This document shows, in pieces, positions 5,072-5,682 of a DNA stretch of 5,682 nucleotides; the first letter of the stretch is position 1, and each line of letters begins with the position of its first letter. The stretch is taken from assembly GCA_020859965.1 (NCBI GenBank), contig JAJBVF010000179.1, positions 1-5,682 on the forward strand, written 5' to 3'. Source of the stretch: Clostridiales bacterium. Its GTDB lineage: Bacteria > Bacillota > Clostridia > Lachnospirales > Lachnospiraceae. The notes below the pieces were generated by a model. That model saw only the letters and a program-made list of their open reading frames with translations, was not told the origin of the DNA and made no database searches. A program made the position numbers and the translations under genes.

Positions 5072-5279
5072 ATATCTCTACTGGGACAAAGGTTATCGCT
5101 CTTTTGGCGACAATATCCCCGGCTACGCCCAGGGCGCATATTTTCCGGGGGATGAGCCTGGTTGGAGGTGCCGGTTAACGCATGAGCCATGTCCAGCCGA
5201 ATCTGTCGAAGATGAAGAAAGCTGTTGCCTGCGGCAGGCCAAGAGAAAGCCAGGTGCCTGCGGCAGGCCAAAAACATAA
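5064..5279 (+). CDS. Small Cys-containing protein, unknown function
   Basis: The ATG at 5064 overlaps the preceding stop by 8 bp, which suggests translational coupling; no strong ribosome binding site precedes it. The 71-aa product starts MCKYLYWDKGYRSFG and has Cys at 2, 35, 41 and a CC pair at about 53-54, with GWRC and HEPCP motifs, so a small metal-binding or zinc-ribbon-like fold is possible. The last 17 or so residues (CLRQAKRKPGACGRPK) come from two GCCTGCGGCAGGC palindromes (5227-5239, 5256-5268) and are basic, unlike the rest, so the native end may be near residue 54. No family is recognised. Confidence 0.55.
   Translation: MCKYLYWDKGYRSFGDNIPGYAQGAYFPGDEPGWRCRLTHEPCPAESVEDEESCCLRQAKRKPGACGRPKT
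5227..5268. repeat. Pair of GCCTGCGGCAGGC palindromes
   Basis: Perfect palindromes with a single central base lie at 5227-5239 and 5256-5268, both followed by CAA. They overlap the end of the preceding gene and stand directly before the ribosome binding site of the ribbon-helix-helix gene. Other exact members are at 498-510, 1157-1169, 1231-1243 and 4659-4671. Near matches occur at 4135-4147, 4263-4275 and 5423-5434. They may fold in mRNA and affect stability or coupling. Confidence 0.8.
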
Positions 5280-5293
5280 AGGGGGAATGTATC

Positions 5294-5482
5294 ATGAAAA
5301 ATCAAGTCCAGACCCGTTTAGCCAAGGAAGATATTGAAATAATCGCCAAGCTCGCTCGAGAGGCCCACATGACATTTGCGGCCATGTTGCGCCGGCTTAT
5401 GCTGGAGAGGTTAGAAGAGATTGCTGCCGCAGGCAAAGGAGAACCAGATGAAAATGCTCAAACGCCGCAAAGCTCCCATTAA
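5294..5482 (+). CDS. Ribbon-helix-helix DNA-binding protein (CopG/Arc-like)
   Basis: This 62-aa protein shows the ribbon-helix-helix pattern: a short strand (QVQTRL, residues 4-9), helix A (about 11-24, KEDIEIIAKLAREA), a turn, and helix B (about 28-43, AAMLRRLMLERLEEI). Such proteins dimerise and bind DNA with the paired strands. They act as copy-number control, relaxosome accessory or antitoxin-type repressors. The start at 5294 follows AAAGGGGGAA (5278-5287); a longer in-frame extension from 5225 is repeat-derived. The tail after residue 44 is flexible and overlaps the next gene by 35 bp. The overlapping downstream gene could be its partner, as in antitoxin-toxin pairs, but nothing in that protein proves it. 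Confidence 0.75.
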   Translation: MKNQVQTRLAKEDIEIIAKLAREAHMTFAAMLRRLMLERLEEIAAAGKGEPDENAQTPQSSH

Positions 5483-5654
5483 CGAACCCATGCGCCAGTT
5501 TATAATTGACCGCGTTCAAACACTGCATTACGAAGCACGGCAATTTCCTCAAACGCGGTGTGTCGCCGAAAAATGGATTTGCCAGGCACTCCGTGTCGCA
5601 AGACAAACTGGGGATGAGGACTTATATAGGCAAATTTCGGATGATATATCATAG
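5448..5654 (+). CDS. Small basic protein, unknown function
   Basis: This 68-aa protein starts at 5448, with AAAGGAGAA (5435-5443) upstream and inside the preceding gene, so the two are probably translated together. The N-terminus is very basic (MKMLKRRKAP) and its codons are the dispersed motif TGCTCAAACGCCGCAA, found exactly at 534-549. The body appears mainly helical, with hydrophobic and charged residues alternating (MRQFIIDRVQTLHYEARQ; EKWICQALRVARQTG). No family is recognised. A DNA- or RNA-binding accessory protein, or the partner of the ribbon-helix-helix protein, are possible readings. Confidence 0.6.
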   Translation: MKMLKRRKAPINEPMRQFIIDRVQTLHYEARQFPQTRCVAEKWICQALRVARQTGDEDLYRQISDDIS

Positions 5655-5682
5655 CCAAGAGAAGAAAAACAAGGCTTAGAAT
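5655..5682. other. Right edge, spacer after the last gene
   Basis: The final 28 bp are purine-rich and include AGCCAAGAGAAGAAAAA, the reverse complement type of the TTTTCTTGGCT motif. No start codon or complete site can be called before the window ends. Confidence 0.4.

Overview
The window looks like part of a mobile element (plasmid, integrative element or phage-like island) from a bacterium of medium GC content. It holds a replication-type region, one large primase/helicase-like gene, and a string of very small genes, separated by spacers built from a mosaic of short repeats. No rRNA, tRNA, integrase, transposase, relaxase or cas gene is visible. The host cannot be named with confidence. 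The 32-bp CRISPR repeat resembles subtype I-C repeats as I remember them from Desulfovibrio-type genomes, which makes a Desulfobacterota or other proteobacterial host a weak guess.

Layout: positions 1-780 carry no convincing gene. This part has three tandem 12-13 bp iteron-like repeats (16-52), nine exact copies of the heptamer ATTCCAA/TTGGAAT between 57 and 470, a 65-bp almost pure A/T tract (313-377), a long hairpin (228-258) and direct repeats, so it looks like a replication origin. At 617-789 there are three copies of an 8-bp operator-like half-site, and the last overlaps the -10 of a TTGACA promoter. This promoter would drive a small helix-turn-helix protein (822-1172). A 74-bp perfect-but-one tandem duplication follows, then the 977-aa Toprim + DUF927 protein (1284-4217), which has Toprim acidic residues, a Walker A and a Walker B.

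The spacer after it (4218-4496) is the most interesting stretch. It contains a 52-codon reading frame, a 14-bp unit repeated three times that ends in a terminator-like hairpin plus T6, and a single intact CRISPR repeat of subtype I-C type (4364-4395) with no second repeat. Solitary CRISPR repeats on mobile elements are known in some cases to be transcribed as RNA-based anti-CRISPRs (Racr). This locus is therefore a candidate for RNA-mediated inhibition or redirection of a host type I-C system. A promoter-like site (4429-4456) restarts transcription into five small genes: two membrane proteins, a Cys-containing small protein, a ribbon-helix-helix regulator and a basic small protein.

Throughout, the palindrome GCCTGC-N-GCAGGC, the motif TTTTTTCTTGGCTT and the motif CTCAAACGCCGCAA recur between genes and also inside reading frames, where they form the ends of several proteins. 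The functional links (origin, autoregulation, anti-CRISPR) are inferences from position and motifs. The repeats, hairpins and domain motifs are read directly from the sequence.
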